Positions 17,096 through 25,170 of a stretch of DNA of 54,162 nucleotides are shown piece by piece (position 1 is the stretch's first letter; every line of letters begins with the position of its first letter). A program made the position numbers and the translations under genes. The notes beneath the pieces are model-generated. The model saw only the letters and a program-made list of their open reading frames with translations. It was not told where the DNA came from and ran no database searches. Source of the stretch: an uncultured Selenomonadaceae bacterium (lineage in GTDB: Bacteria > Bacillota > Negativicutes > Selenomonadales > Selenomonadaceae). The stretch lies in NCBI GenBank assembly GCA_905234175.1, contig CAJOGX010000011.1:1-54162 (forward strand), given 5' to 3'.

Positions 17096-18778
17096 TCACT
17101 TGTTATAGCCGAGACCCTCGACAAATTCGTTAATTCGGGCGTTGCCCTTAATCATCGGCTCGACGAAACTGCGCCAGACGTTGAGCACGATAACGCGCGG
17201 GTGATCGGTATCTTCCAGCGCCTCAGCCAGCGCGTGAGCAAATTCCTCCTGCGTAGAAACCGCCTCCGCCTTAATCCCGAAACTCTGCGCATAGGCAACG
17301 TAGTCCATCTGGTACTCGAACTCGCAGGCAATGTAGCGCTCGTTGAAGTTTACTTTCTGGAGCTGGCGAATCATGCCGAGGCTGGTGTTATTGACAATCA
17401 GCGAAATCACGGGCAGGTTGAGCCGCGCAATTGTGTAGTACTCGTTGCCGGTCATTTTAATTCCGCCGTCGCCGGTGACGCAGATAACGCGCCGACTTTT
17501 CCCGTAAGCAATCTGCGCGCCCATCGCCGCAGGAAGTCCGAAGCCCATAGTCCCCAGCCCGCCGCTGGTGAGCCACGTCCTCGGTTCCTCAACGCGCAAG
17601 TGCAAGGCTGACCACATTTGGTGCTGACCGACATCCGTTGCGTAGGCGTAGGGTTTACCGGCAGTTTTTTTAGCGATCTGATTCATCGCCCAGGGAACTG
17701 TCAGCCGCGAAACCTGATAATCGTAGTCAAATTCCTCGTTCCAGCTTTGAATCTGCCGCCACCAGTCAGCACGCGGAGCCGACGCCTCGTGCCGCATGAG
17801 AAGTTTCAGAATAACTTTCATATCGCCCGCCAGTCCGAGACTGCCCTCGATATTTTTATCAATTTCGGCGGGGTCAATGTCAATGTGGATAAATTTTTTG
17901 GACTGCGTGTACTTGCTGACGTTGCCGGTCTGGCGGTCTCCGAAGCGGCTGCCGACGGCGATAACCAAATCAGCGTTGGCAACGGCGTTGTTCGCCGCCT
18001 TGTTCCCGTGCATTCCTGCGAAACCTAAATTCTGCGGATGAGAGCGCGGCACCGCGCCAATTCCCATGAGCGTCTGAACTACCGGCAGGTTGAATTTTTC
18101 TATGAACGCGATAATTTCCTTCGACGCGCCGGCTGAAATCGCTCCGCCGCCCACGATAACCGCTGGCCGCTCCGCCTTAGCAATTTCCTCAGCCGCCTCC
18201 GCCGCGCAAATTTTAAAATCAGCGTCCGGCGTGCCTGGAACTTTTTCTTCCACTGCCTGCGGTCTGTAGTCTACCTCGGCGAAAAATATGTCGCGCGGTA
18301 TGTCGATTAAAACCGGTCCGCGCCGCCCGCTCCGCGCTATCTCGAACGCCTGCCGCACCGTTTCTACCAGCCTGCGCGGGTCTTTCACCTTGAAGTTGTG
18401 CTTCGTTATCGGGATTGTGATTCCCTGTATGTCCGTTTCCTGAAACGAATCGCGCCCCAGCATTGCCCGCTCGACCTGCCCCGTTATCGCAACCAGCGGG
18501 ATTGAGTCTGCGAACGCCGTCGCTATTCCCGTGACTAAATTCGTCGCGCCAGGTCCCGAAGTCGCCATGCACACGCCGACTTTTCCCGTCGCCCGCGCGT
18601 ATCCGTCAGCCGCGTGCGCCGCATTTTGCTCGTGCGTCACCAGTATCTGGCGGATTTGCTTTTCCTCAAAAAGCGCGTCGTACATCGGCAAAATCATTCC
18701 GCCCGGGTAGCCGAAAATTACTTCGACGCCCTGTTCGCGCAGGCACTCCAAAACCGCCTTCGCGCCGTTCACTATCAT
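17096..18778 (-). CDS. ilvB: acetolactate synthase large subunit
   Basis: Thiamine-diphosphate enzyme that joins two pyruvates (or pyruvate and 2-oxobutyrate) in branched-chain amino acid synthesis. The N-terminal GYPGGMILPMYDAL and HEQNAAHAADGYARATGKVGVC (catalytic Glu) and the C-terminal TPP motif GDGGIKMTGNEYYT with NN about 27 residues later are clear. The start is ATG 18778 with GGGAGTGA upstream, giving 560 residues. No regulatory subunit gene (ilvN) adjoins it, which is unusual for the biosynthetic enzyme, although the subunit may be elsewhere. Confidence 0.94.
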   Translation of the reverse strand: MIVNGAKAVLECLREQGVEVIFGYPGGMILPMYDALFEEKQIRQILVTHEQNAAHAADGYARATGKVGVCMATSGPGATNLVTGIATAFADSIPLVAITGQVERAMLGRDSFQETDIQGITIPITKHNFKVKDPRRLVETVRQAFEIARSGRRGPVLIDIPRDIFFAEVDYRPQAVEEKVPGTPDADFKICAAEAAEEIAKAERPAVIVGGGAISAGASKEIIAFIEKFNLPVVQTLMGIGAVPRSHPQNLGFAGMHGNKAANNAVANADLVIAVGSRFGDRQTGNVSKYTQSKKFIHIDIDPAEIDKNIEGSLGLAGDMKVILKLLMRHEASAPRADWWRQIQSWNEEFDYDYQVSRLTVPWAMNQIAKKTAGKPYAYATDVGQHQMWSALHLRVEEPRTWLTSGGLGTMGFGLPAAMGAQIAYGKSRRVICVTGDGGIKMTGNEYYTIARLNLPVISLIVNNTSLGMIRQLQKVNFNERYIACEFEYQMDYVAYAQSFGIKAEAVSTQEEFAHALAEALEDTDHPRVIVLNVWRSFVEPMIKGNARINEFVEGLGYNK

Positions 18779-18840
18779 AAAATCACTCCCAGCTTTTTGC
18801 GCTATGATACTACACGGCGAAAATTTTAGCAATTTATTAA

Positions 18841-18869
18841 TTGCAAACGCCGCGCGAATTTGTTAAGAT
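18841..18869 (+). promoter_or_regulatory. promoter of the chemotaxis receptor gene
   Basis: TTGCAA (18841-18846), exactly 17 bases, TAAGAT (18864-18869). It is a sigma-A-type promoter; a flagellar sigma-D consensus is not apparent. Confidence 0.55.
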
Positions 18870-18896
18870 ATAGAAAAATTTTTGGAGGCGGCGAAA

Positions 18897-20909
18897 ATGA
18901 ACGGGCAAACTGTCAAGGGCAAAATTTTAATGCTGGTCATACCGACGGTAGCAATCGGCTTAATTATTATGGCAACGGTAATTTTCAGGTACGTGAGCGG
19001 AGCGTTTGAGGAACAGATTCTGGAAAGCAGCACGCTGAACGTTCGCGAAGTCGGCGAAGGCGTCAGTGAATGGCTCGATAAGCGAATGTTGGAAACGGCG
19101 GAAACTGCGGCTATGCATGGCGCCAAAACTGCGAACGCTGAGCTAATGAATCAAAACAGCGTCAATCGTTTAAATCTGATGAATCAGCGCTACCCTGGCG
19201 TCTATGACAGCGTGAGCTGGGGGCCCTTCGACGGCAGCGGCGTTTTGTACGGGCAAACTTCCAACGGCTTCAAGGAAATGCACAATTCCGATAAGGCATG
19301 GTACAAACAGACGATGACTGGCGCACAGGATTCGTTTATGAGCTCGCCGGTCATTTCTCAGGCGACTGGCAAAATTATCGTCAACTCAATCGCAGTTTCG
19401 CGCAACGACGCCGGTCAGCCGACGATAATGGTTCTGGCGGCGATTTACGTCCAGTCTGTTATCGACAAAGTTACGCAGATGAAACTCGGCGAAAAGGGCT
19501 ACAGCCTGCTGGTTTCCAAGGAAGGCGTATATATCGTTCACCCCGACGAAGAAGCAATCATGCATAAAAATATTTCTGAGGAGAGCGACCCCGCGCTGGT
19601 TGAACTGGGCAGGCTTATGCTCAGCGGGAACACGGGCGTTTACCATTACACGCTGGGCGGACAGAAAATGATAGCGTTTTATACGCCCGTGCAGTCAACC
19701 GGCTGGGGAATGGCGACGGTTGCGTACGAAGCTGAACTTTTCGCGCCGGTTGCGACGATGCTGAAAATCATGGCGGGCATTTCAATCGTGTTGCTGATTT
19801 TAATTTCCGGCGGCATTATGGTGACGGTGAATAAAGTCATGGCGCCGCTGGGCGTGATGATGGAAGAAATGAAATTCCTGGCGAAGGGCGACTTCCGCGA
19901 CAGGCCGATAGAAACCAATTCCAAAGACGAGCTGGGCTTGCTGGCGACGGCGGTAGCGGAAATGCGGCGAGGCGTAGCGGAAGTCATGAAGGACGTAAAT
20001 TCTTCGGCGGAAAGTTTGTCGGCGTCGGCGGAGGAACTCAACGCGACCACGGAACAATCTTCGCTGGCGGCAAATCAGGTCGCGCAGTCAATCGTTAGAG
20101 TTGCGGAGGGCACAAATCAGCAGCTGGACGCGGTAAACGAAACTTCGCTGGCGATTGAACAGCTCAACGAGGCGATTCAGTCAATGGCGGCAGATTCGGC
20201 GGCGGCGGCGTCTAAGAGCCGTGAAGCCTCGGACGTTGCTACTGACGGCGGCAAGACGCTCGAACTTGCAATTCAGCAGATTAAAAACATGGAGCGCTCC
20301 TCCGCGCAGACCGCAAATTCCGTCATGACGCTCGGCGAAAATTCCAGGCAAATCGGGCAAATCGTCGGCACTATCAGCGGCATTGCTGAGCAGACAAATT
20401 TGCTGGCGCTCAACGCCGCTATCGAAGCAGCTCGCGCAGGACAGCAGGGGCGCGGGTTCGCCGTCGTCGCTGAGGAAGTCCGCAAGCTCGCCGAAAGTTC
20501 ACAGCAGGCCGCTCAGCAAATTTCCGACCTGATTAAAGTTACGCAGGAAGACACCGAAAAAGCAATTAAGGATATGGAGGCCGGCAGCGAATCCTTCAAG
20601 GTCGGCGCAGAAAATATTATTTCGATGGGCGAGGCATTCAGGAAAATTATCAATATCGTCGAGCAGGTCAGTATGCAAATGAACGAAATTTCCGCGTCGT
20701 CGAAGGATATGGCGAGCAACGGCGAAAAAATTGTCGCGAACGTGAAGACGATTGGCGAGGCGAGTAAAACCGCCGCCGAGGAAGCTGAAACCGTCAGCGC
20801 CGCCACTGAGGAACAGACTGCCTCGGTGCATGAAATAGCCGGCGAATCTGAAAATCTGTCGCGTATGGCTGGCGAACTCCAGCGCGAAGTCAACAAGTTC
20901 AAGGTCTAA
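18897..20909 (+). CDS. methyl-accepting chemotaxis protein with double Cache domain
   Basis: An N-terminal transmembrane helix (about 8-30) is followed by a roughly 260-residue extracytoplasmic dCache sensor (segments [37 protein letters not shown]). A second helix (about 285-310), a HAMP domain and a long coiled-coil signalling domain follow. The hairpin tip that binds CheA/CheW contains [15 protein letters not shown]. It senses a small molecule, unidentified, outside the inner membrane and controls motility or another Che pathway. ATG 18897 is preceded by GGAGGCGG. Its stop overlaps the convergent fic gene by four bases. Confidence 0.93.
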   Translation: MNGQTVKGKILMLVIPTVAIGLIIMATVIFRYVSGAFEEQILESSTLNVREVGEGVSEWLDKRMLETAETAAMHGAKTANAELMNQNSVNRLNLMNQRYPGVYDSVSWGPFDGSGVLYGQTSNGFKEMHNSDKAWYKQTMTGAQDSFMSSPVISQATGKIIVNSIAVSRNDAGQPTIMVLAAIYVQSVIDKVTQMKLGEKGYSLLVSKEGVYIVHPDEEAIMHKNISEESDPALVELGRLMLSGNTGVYHYTLGGQKMIAFYTPVQSTGWGMATVAYEAELFAPVATMLKIMAGISIVLLILISGGIMVTVNKVMAPLGVMMEEMKFLAKGDFRDRPIETNSKDELGLLATAVAEMRRGVAEVMKDVNSSAESLSASAEELNATTEQSSLAANQVAQSIVRVAEGTNQQLDAVNETSLAIEQLNEAIQSMAADSAAAASKSREASDVATDGGKTLELAIQQIKNMERSSAQTANSVMTLGENSRQIGQIVGTISGIAEQTNLLALNAAIEAARAGQQGRGFAVVAEEVRKLAESSQQAAQQISDLIKVTQEDTEKAIKDMEAGSESFKVGAENIISMGEAFRKIINIVEQVSMQMNEISASSKDMASNGEKIVANVKTIGEASKTAAEEAETVSAATEEQTASVHEIAGESENLSRMAGELQREVNKFKV

Positions 20910-21508
20910 GACAAATCCTCACTGCGGTAGGCAAAATAATTTTCGTAGAAATAGCTGGCGTCGAGCCCCTTCATAAAAATTTCCCTGTCGTCAACCCTGT
21001 CAATCAGAGCGGCGGCAAGGATTTTTTTTATTTCGGCGTCGTTAATCGGACTGCGCTCCATTGCCTGCAGATATTTATTTTTGTCGACCCTGCTCCAGTC
21101 GATAACTTTGCTGAGCTCAGTTTTCAAAATATGGTCGAGCCAGAGCCGCGCGCTCCTGCCATTGCCTTCGCGGAAAGGGTGCGCCACGTTCATTTCGACA
21201 TACTTTTCGATTATCTCGTTGAAATTTCCATGCGGCATTTTCTCAACGCTGGCAACCGCCTCGCCGAGGTACAGCGCCGACGCAAAGCGAAAGTTCCCCT
21301 TGCTGATATTTTCGTTCTGCAACTTACCGGCGAAGTCGTAAATTTCCTCGAACAAAATCCTGTGAATACCCGCCAGCGTCGAAAAAGTTCCAGCGCAATT
21401 AACCTTGAAAAAGTCACCGCTCCAAAGTTCAATCGCTTTCTGCTTGCTGATTTTTTCTTCGACGCGCGCAAGCTCCACAGGATTTTCAATTCCAAATTTA
21501 TTTTTCAT
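20906..21508 (-). CDS. fic: Fic domain protein adenylyltransferase, class III
   Basis: The Fic motif [12 protein letters not shown] (residues 110-121) has the catalytic His110 and the Glu, Gly, Asn and Arg that hold ATP-Mg. Fic enzymes usually transfer AMP to hydroxyl side chains of target proteins. Near the C terminus SYFYEN (185-190) fits the class III inhibitory pattern (S/T)xxxE(G/N), so the protein is probably self-inhibited like the Neisseria Fic. At 200 residues it is a minimal stand-alone form. Its ATG shares one base with the leuB stop (TAATG), so it depends on leuB transcription and probably translation. No antitoxin gene is next to it, as expected for class III. Confidence 0.9.
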   Translation of the reverse strand: MKNKFGIENPVELARVEEKISKQKAIELWSGDFFKVNCAGTFSTLAGIHRILFEEIYDFAGKLQNENISKGNFRFASALYLGEAVASVEKMPHGNFNEIIEKYVEMNVAHPFREGNGRSARLWLDHILKTELSKVIDWSRVDKNKYLQAMERSPINDAEIKKILAAALIDRVDDREIFMKGLDASYFYENYFAYRSEDLS

Positions 21509-22572
21509 TAAAGCCGCGCGCAGATAGCGGCGGCCATTTCTTTCGTGCCAACTTTCCTGCAGCCGTCGCGATAAATTTCAGCGGTACGGTAGCCGTCAGC
21601 CAGCGTCTGGTCGACGGCTTTTTCAATAGCTTCGGCGGCGGCGGGCGCGTTCAGGCTGTAGCGCAGGAGCATTGCCGCGCTGAGAATCGTACCGATAGGG
21701 TTAGCAAGATTTTTTCCGGCTATGTCAGGCGCTGAGCCCGCGATAGGTTCATAGAAACTCGTGAGTTCGCCAATGCTGGCACTCGGTAAAAGACCGATTG
21801 AGCCGCCGATAACGGACGCTTCGTCGCTGAGAATGTCGCCGAAAATGTTGTTCGTGAGGATAACGTCGAACTGACTGGGTTTCATCACGAGAGCCATCGC
21901 CGCAGCGTCTACGTACAAATGGTTCAGTTCAACGTCGGGATAATTTTTAGCGACTTCGTTGACTACGCGGCGCCAGAGACGGCTTGACGCTAAAACGTTT
22001 GCCTTGTCTACGGAGGTAACTTTCCTGCGGCGCTTGCGGGCGGACTCGAAGGCGAGCCTGGCGATTCGCTCAATTTCCGGCACGGAATACATTTCAGTAT
22101 CCCAGGCGCGCTCAACGCCGTCGACGAGTTCAGATTCGCAGCGAGCGCCGAAATAAATCCCGCCGACAAGTTCGCGAACTATCAGCACGTCGCAGCCGCG
22201 TACCAGTTCCGGTTTAAGAGGCGAGCCGTCAATCAGCGCGTCGTAGACTTTTACGGGGCGCAGGTTGCCGAATAAGCCGAGACCTTTGCGAAGACCGAAC
22301 AGCGCTTTTTCTGGGCGTTTGTCTACCGGCAGGCTGTCCCACTGCTTGCCGCCGACCGCGCCGAATAAAACCGCGTCAGCTTTCTTGCACGCGTCGAGAG
22401 TTTCCGCAGTCAGCGGCTCGCCAAATTTTTCGTAGGACGCGCCGCCAGCGTCACGGTACTCAAATTCCAGACCGAGGCTGAATTTCGCGTCAACCTTTTT
22501 CAGCACTTCGACAGCCGCCGCCGTAACCTCCACGCCAATGCCGTCGCCAGGGATAACGATAATTTTGCTCAT
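21508..22572 (-). CDS. leuB: 3-isopropylmalate dehydrogenase
   Basis: Oxidative decarboxylation of 3-isopropylmalate in leucine synthesis, NAD-dependent. The family signatures are IPGDGIGVEV at the N terminus, the substrate arginines around LRKGLGLFGNLRPVKV, RELVGGIYFG, and the NNIFGDILSDEASVIGGSIGLLPSAS segment with the metal-binding aspartates, then HGSAPDIAGK-like GSAPDIAGKNLANP. 354 residues is normal. leuA, leuC and leuD are not in the window. fic follows with a one-base overlap. Confidence 0.96.
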   Translation of the reverse strand: MSKIIVIPGDGIGVEVTAAAVEVLKKVDAKFSLGLEFEYRDAGGASYEKFGEPLTAETLDACKKADAVLFGAVGGKQWDSLPVDKRPEKALFGLRKGLGLFGNLRPVKVYDALIDGSPLKPELVRGCDVLIVRELVGGIYFGARCESELVDGVERAWDTEMYSVPEIERIARLAFESARKRRRKVTSVDKANVLASSRLWRRVVNEVAKNYPDVELNHLYVDAAAMALVMKPSQFDVILTNNIFGDILSDEASVIGGSIGLLPSASIGELTSFYEPIAGSAPDIAGKNLANPIGTILSAAMLLRYSLNAPAAAEAIEKAVDQTLADGYRTAEIYRDGCRKVGTKEMAAAICARL

Positions 22573-22584
22573 ATCAACAACTCC

Positions 22585-22613
22585 TTTACCAGCGGAAAAA
22601 ATTTTGGTATAAT
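22585..22613 (+). promoter_or_regulatory. promoter of the Nif3-like gene
   Basis: TTTACC (22585-22590), 17-base spacer, perfect TATAAT (22608-22613) preceded by TGG. It overlaps the region in which a leftward leuB promoter must lie. Confidence 0.65.
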
Positions 22614-22662
22614 CAGCGTGAAAAATATTTTAGCACAATTCGCAGGGAAAGGCGATACGCTC

Positions 22663-23457
22663 ATGAAAAAAATTACCGTTCAACACGTAGCCGAGGTTAT
22701 GAATCGAATTGCGCCGCGCGCGCTTGCTGAGGACTGGGACAACCCTGGCCTGCTTGTTGGGAGTTTCGAGGCGCCGGTAGAAAAAATTTTCGTCAGCCTT
22801 GACGTGACGGACGAAGTTGCTGCCGCCGCCGTAGATTTTGACGCAGATTTAATCGTTGCGCACCACCCAGTTATTTTCCGCGCGGTTAAAAATTTCCGTA
22901 CGGATTTACCGCTGGGTAAAAGGCTGGCGGCGCTGGTAAAAAATGACGTGGCGGTTTTCGCGGCGCATACGAATCTGGACAGCGCTCAGGGCGGCGTGAA
23001 CGACGTGCTGGCTCAGAAACTCGGTCTGCTCGACGTAAAAAGTTTCGGCGAAGAAGAAAATTCGCTGTGCAGAATTGGTCGGCTGCCCAAAAAAATGTCC
23101 GCGCGAAATTTTGCGGCTCACGTTAAAAAAAGTTTGAACGCTGAGTTCGTCCGACTGGTTGACGCCGGCGATTTTGAAATTGAACGCGTGGGAATTTGCG
23201 GCGGCGCTGGCTCAGAGTTCATCAGCAGGGCGAAATTCCTCGGCGCGCAGGCCTTCGTTACCGGCGACGTGAAGTACCACGAAGCTCAAAGCGCGGTCGA
23301 AAATAAAATCCACGTGGTTGACGCTGGGCATTTCGCGACGGAATTTCCGATAGTTCACGCGCTGGCTGAAATTCTTCGCGCGGAATTTGAGCGGCTCGAT
23401 TACAAAATAAAAATCGCGGAAGATACAACCTCCCGCGACGTTTTCACTGCGATTTGA
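22663..23457 (+). CDS. Nif3-like dinuclear metal centre protein
   Basis: The YqfO/Nif3 family fold is shown by EDWDNPGLLVG near the N terminus, VAHHPVIF with the metal-binding histidine pair, AAHTNLDSAQGGVN, and TGDVKYHEA plus DAGHFATEFP near the C terminus, which supply the remaining ligands. Some family members have GTP cyclohydrolase-related or phosphoesterase activity, but the function is not settled. ATG 22663 is preceded by AAAGGCG; 264 residues is the short form that lacks the PII-like insertion of B. subtilis YqfO. Confidence 0.92.
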   Translation: MKKITVQHVAEVMNRIAPRALAEDWDNPGLLVGSFEAPVEKIFVSLDVTDEVAAAAVDFDADLIVAHHPVIFRAVKNFRTDLPLGKRLAALVKNDVAVFAAHTNLDSAQGGVNDVLAQKLGLLDVKSFGEEENSLCRIGRLPKKMSARNFAAHVKKSLNAEFVRLVDAGDFEIERVGICGGAGSEFISRAKFLGAQAFVTGDVKYHEAQSAVENKIHVVDAGHFATEFPIVHALAEILRAEFERLDYKIKIAEDTTSRDVFTAI

Positions 23458-23463
23458 AACAGT

Positions 23464-23664
23464 TTACGCTTTCTGATAGCGCTTGTTAAATTTCTCGATA
23501 CGGCCGCCCGCCTTGACATCGCGCTGGCGCCCCGTGAAGAACGGGTGGCACTTGGAGCAGACGTCAACGCGCAATTCTTTTTTCGTAGAGCCGGTCTTGA
23601 ACGTGTTGCCACAGCCGCAAATGACCGTTGCCTCAAAATATTTCGGGTGAATTTTATCTTTCAA
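23464..23664 (-). CDS. rpmE: 50S ribosomal protein L31, zinc-binding type
   Basis: 66 residues with the TTG start at 23664, supported by GGAGGTG. The protein reads [12 protein letters not shown] at the N terminus and has four cysteines (CGCG and CSKC) that bind zinc in the C+ form of L31. A second, zinc-free L31 paralogue, used under zinc starvation in many bacteria, is not visible here. The gene is expressed leftward from a promoter that interlocks with that of the divergent ClpX-like gene. Confidence 0.95.
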   Translation of the reverse strand: MKDKIHPKYFEATVICGCGNTFKTGSTKKELRVDVCSKCHPFFTGRQRDVKAGGRIEKFNKRYQKA

Positions 23665-23699
23665 ACTGAACACCTCCCAGTTGCTGATTTCCAAAAAAG

Positions 23700-23753
23700 T
23701 TGACGCGCAAATAGCACAAGGTGTATTATACACCGTGTAACTTTTCTTTGCAA
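23700..23753. promoter_or_regulatory. interlocked divergent promoters with shared palindrome (rpmE / clpX-like)
   Basis: Rightward: TTGACG (23700-23705), 18 bases, TATTAT (23724-23729). Leftward: TTGCAA (plus 23748-23753), 17 bases, TATAAT (plus 23725-23730). Both -10 boxes lie inside a perfect 15-base palindrome GGTGTATTATACACC (23720-23734). A protein bound there would block both promoters; alternatively the symmetry may simply reflect two facing -10 boxes extended by chance. Confidence 0.65.
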
Positions 23754-23787
23754 GATTTTTGTTAAAAAATTGAGGAGCTAAAAATAA

Positions 23788-25089
23788 ATGAATACAGGAA
23801 GTTTCCGTTGCAGTCTGTGCGGGCGCCGGATTAAAGTTCAGAGCCAAATCGATATGCCGATTTTCGATCCGAACACCGGCTTCGCCGTCTGCAAAAATTG
23901 CATAAAGGAGCTCAACCGCTACATCGACGAGGACGAGCACCGCAGGTTCCACGAGAATAAGAAAACTTTCTCCGACACGCTGGGTGAACTGCTCGAAAAA
24001 AATAAGCCGCACGTTATCAAGGCGTACCTCGACGAATTTATTATCAAGCAGGAACGCGCGAAAAAAATTCTGTCCGTCGCTGTCTACAACCACTATAAGC
24101 GCATGAAGTACGGGCTCGACCACGTCGGCACTGACGAGGAAATTGACAAGTCCAACGTGATTATCATGGGGCCGACCGGCTGCGGAAAAACTGCGCTGCT
24201 CAGTCATTTGTCGAAACTGCTGGACATTCCCTTCGCGGTAACTGACGCGTCGAGTCTGACTGAAGCGGGTTTCGTCGGCGCGGACGTTGAAGTCGCCGTA
24301 AGAAATCTGTACTACGCCGCCGGTCAGGATATTGAAAAAACTGAGCACGGGATTATTTACCTTGACGAGTTCGACAAAATCGCGCGCAAGTCCGGCGAAA
24401 ATAATTCCATAACCGCCGACCCTGGTCACGAAGGCGTTCAGCAGGGCTTGCTTAAAATGCTCGAAGGCAGCGTCGTTGAATTTACTGCGCGAGGTCAGCG
24501 TAAGCACCCCGAAGCGCCAACGATTAAAGTTGACACGCGGAATATTTTGTTTATCGTCGGCGGCGCGTTCGTAGGGATTGATAAAATCGTTGCAAAGCGC
24601 GTAAGAAAGGGCGAGGCGAGTCTCGGTTTCGGCGTCGACATTCAGCCAAAGGAAGATTCGGACGAAAAGTTCAACGAGCTGATTCACCAGGTGCGGCCGG
24701 AAGATTTGATGAAGTACGGAATAATTCCAGAAATTATCGGGCGGCTGCCGGTTATCTGCACGCTGGAAGTTCTGGACGAACATTCGCTGCTGAGAATTTT
24801 AACGGAGCCGAAAAATGCGCCGGTCAAGCAGTACCAGAAACTTTTGGCGATGGACAACGTTCAGCTGGAGTTCGAGGAAGCGGCGCTGCTGGCCGTCGCC
24901 AAAAAAGCTATCGAGCGTAAAACCGGCGCGCGTTCGCTCAAGGGAATTATCGAAGATGTCATGCTGGACGTGATGTTCGACATTCCGAAGGTCGAAGTGC
25001 CGCGCAAAGTTATCGTAACCGAAGAGTGCATTAACGAGCACGCCGAGCCGAAAATTATTTTCCTCGACGACGAAGTTAAAACCGCTTAA
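23788..25089 (+). CDS. clpX: ClpX-like AAA+ unfoldase, divergent form
   Basis: A ClpX-type hexameric unfoldase of 433 residues. The N-terminal zinc domain is unusual (C8, C11, C35, C38; CSLCGRRIK rather than CSFCGK). The AAA+ core has Walker A GPTGCGKT (128-135), a pore-1 loop GFVG (161-164; GYVG is usual), Walker B IIYLDEFD (189-196), the RKH pore loop (238-240) and a sensor-2 GARSLK segment. The ClpP-docking loop reads LGFG (279-282), which is compatible with ClpP binding. There is no clpP or tig beside it, unlike typical clpX loci, so it may be a paralogue of a standard ClpX elsewhere. Confidence 0.88.
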   Translation: MNTGSFRCSLCGRRIKVQSQIDMPIFDPNTGFAVCKNCIKELNRYIDEDEHRRFHENKKTFSDTLGELLEKNKPHVIKAYLDEFIIKQERAKKILSVAVYNHYKRMKYGLDHVGTDEEIDKSNVIIMGPTGCGKTALLSHLSKLLDIPFAVTDASSLTEAGFVGADVEVAVRNLYYAAGQDIEKTEHGIIYLDEFDKIARKSGENNSITADPGHEGVQQGLLKMLEGSVVEFTARGQRKHPEAPTIKVDTRNILFIVGGAFVGIDKIVAKRVRKGEASLGFGVDIQPKEDSDEKFNELIHQVRPEDLMKYGIIPEIIGRLPVICTLEVLDEHSLLRILTEPKNAPVKQYQKLLAMDNVQLEFEEAALLAVAKKAIERKTGARSLKGIIEDVMLDVMFDIPKVEVPRKVIVTEECINEHAEPKIIFLDDEVKTA

Positions 25090-25100
25090 GGAAATCGCGT

Positions 25101-25150
25101 TAAAAAAAAATTGCCCGCAGATATTTTTTTCGCGGGCGTTTATTTTTTTA
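25101..25150. terminator. bidirectional terminator between clpX-like gene and autotransporter
   Basis: GCCCGC (25113-25118) pairs with GCGGGC (25132-25137) across a 13-base loop, with a T-rich run on the right (25138-25149) and an A-run of nine on the left. It can end transcription of both converging genes. Confidence 0.75.
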
Positions 25151-25170
25151 GAAATGCTGATTTATTTTGC

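Noticed and set aside
23664-24783. long minus-strand frame extending rpmE upstream through the ClpX-like gene
   Set aside because: Only the last 66 codons match L31; the rest is antisense to clpX and lacks a start with ribosome site.
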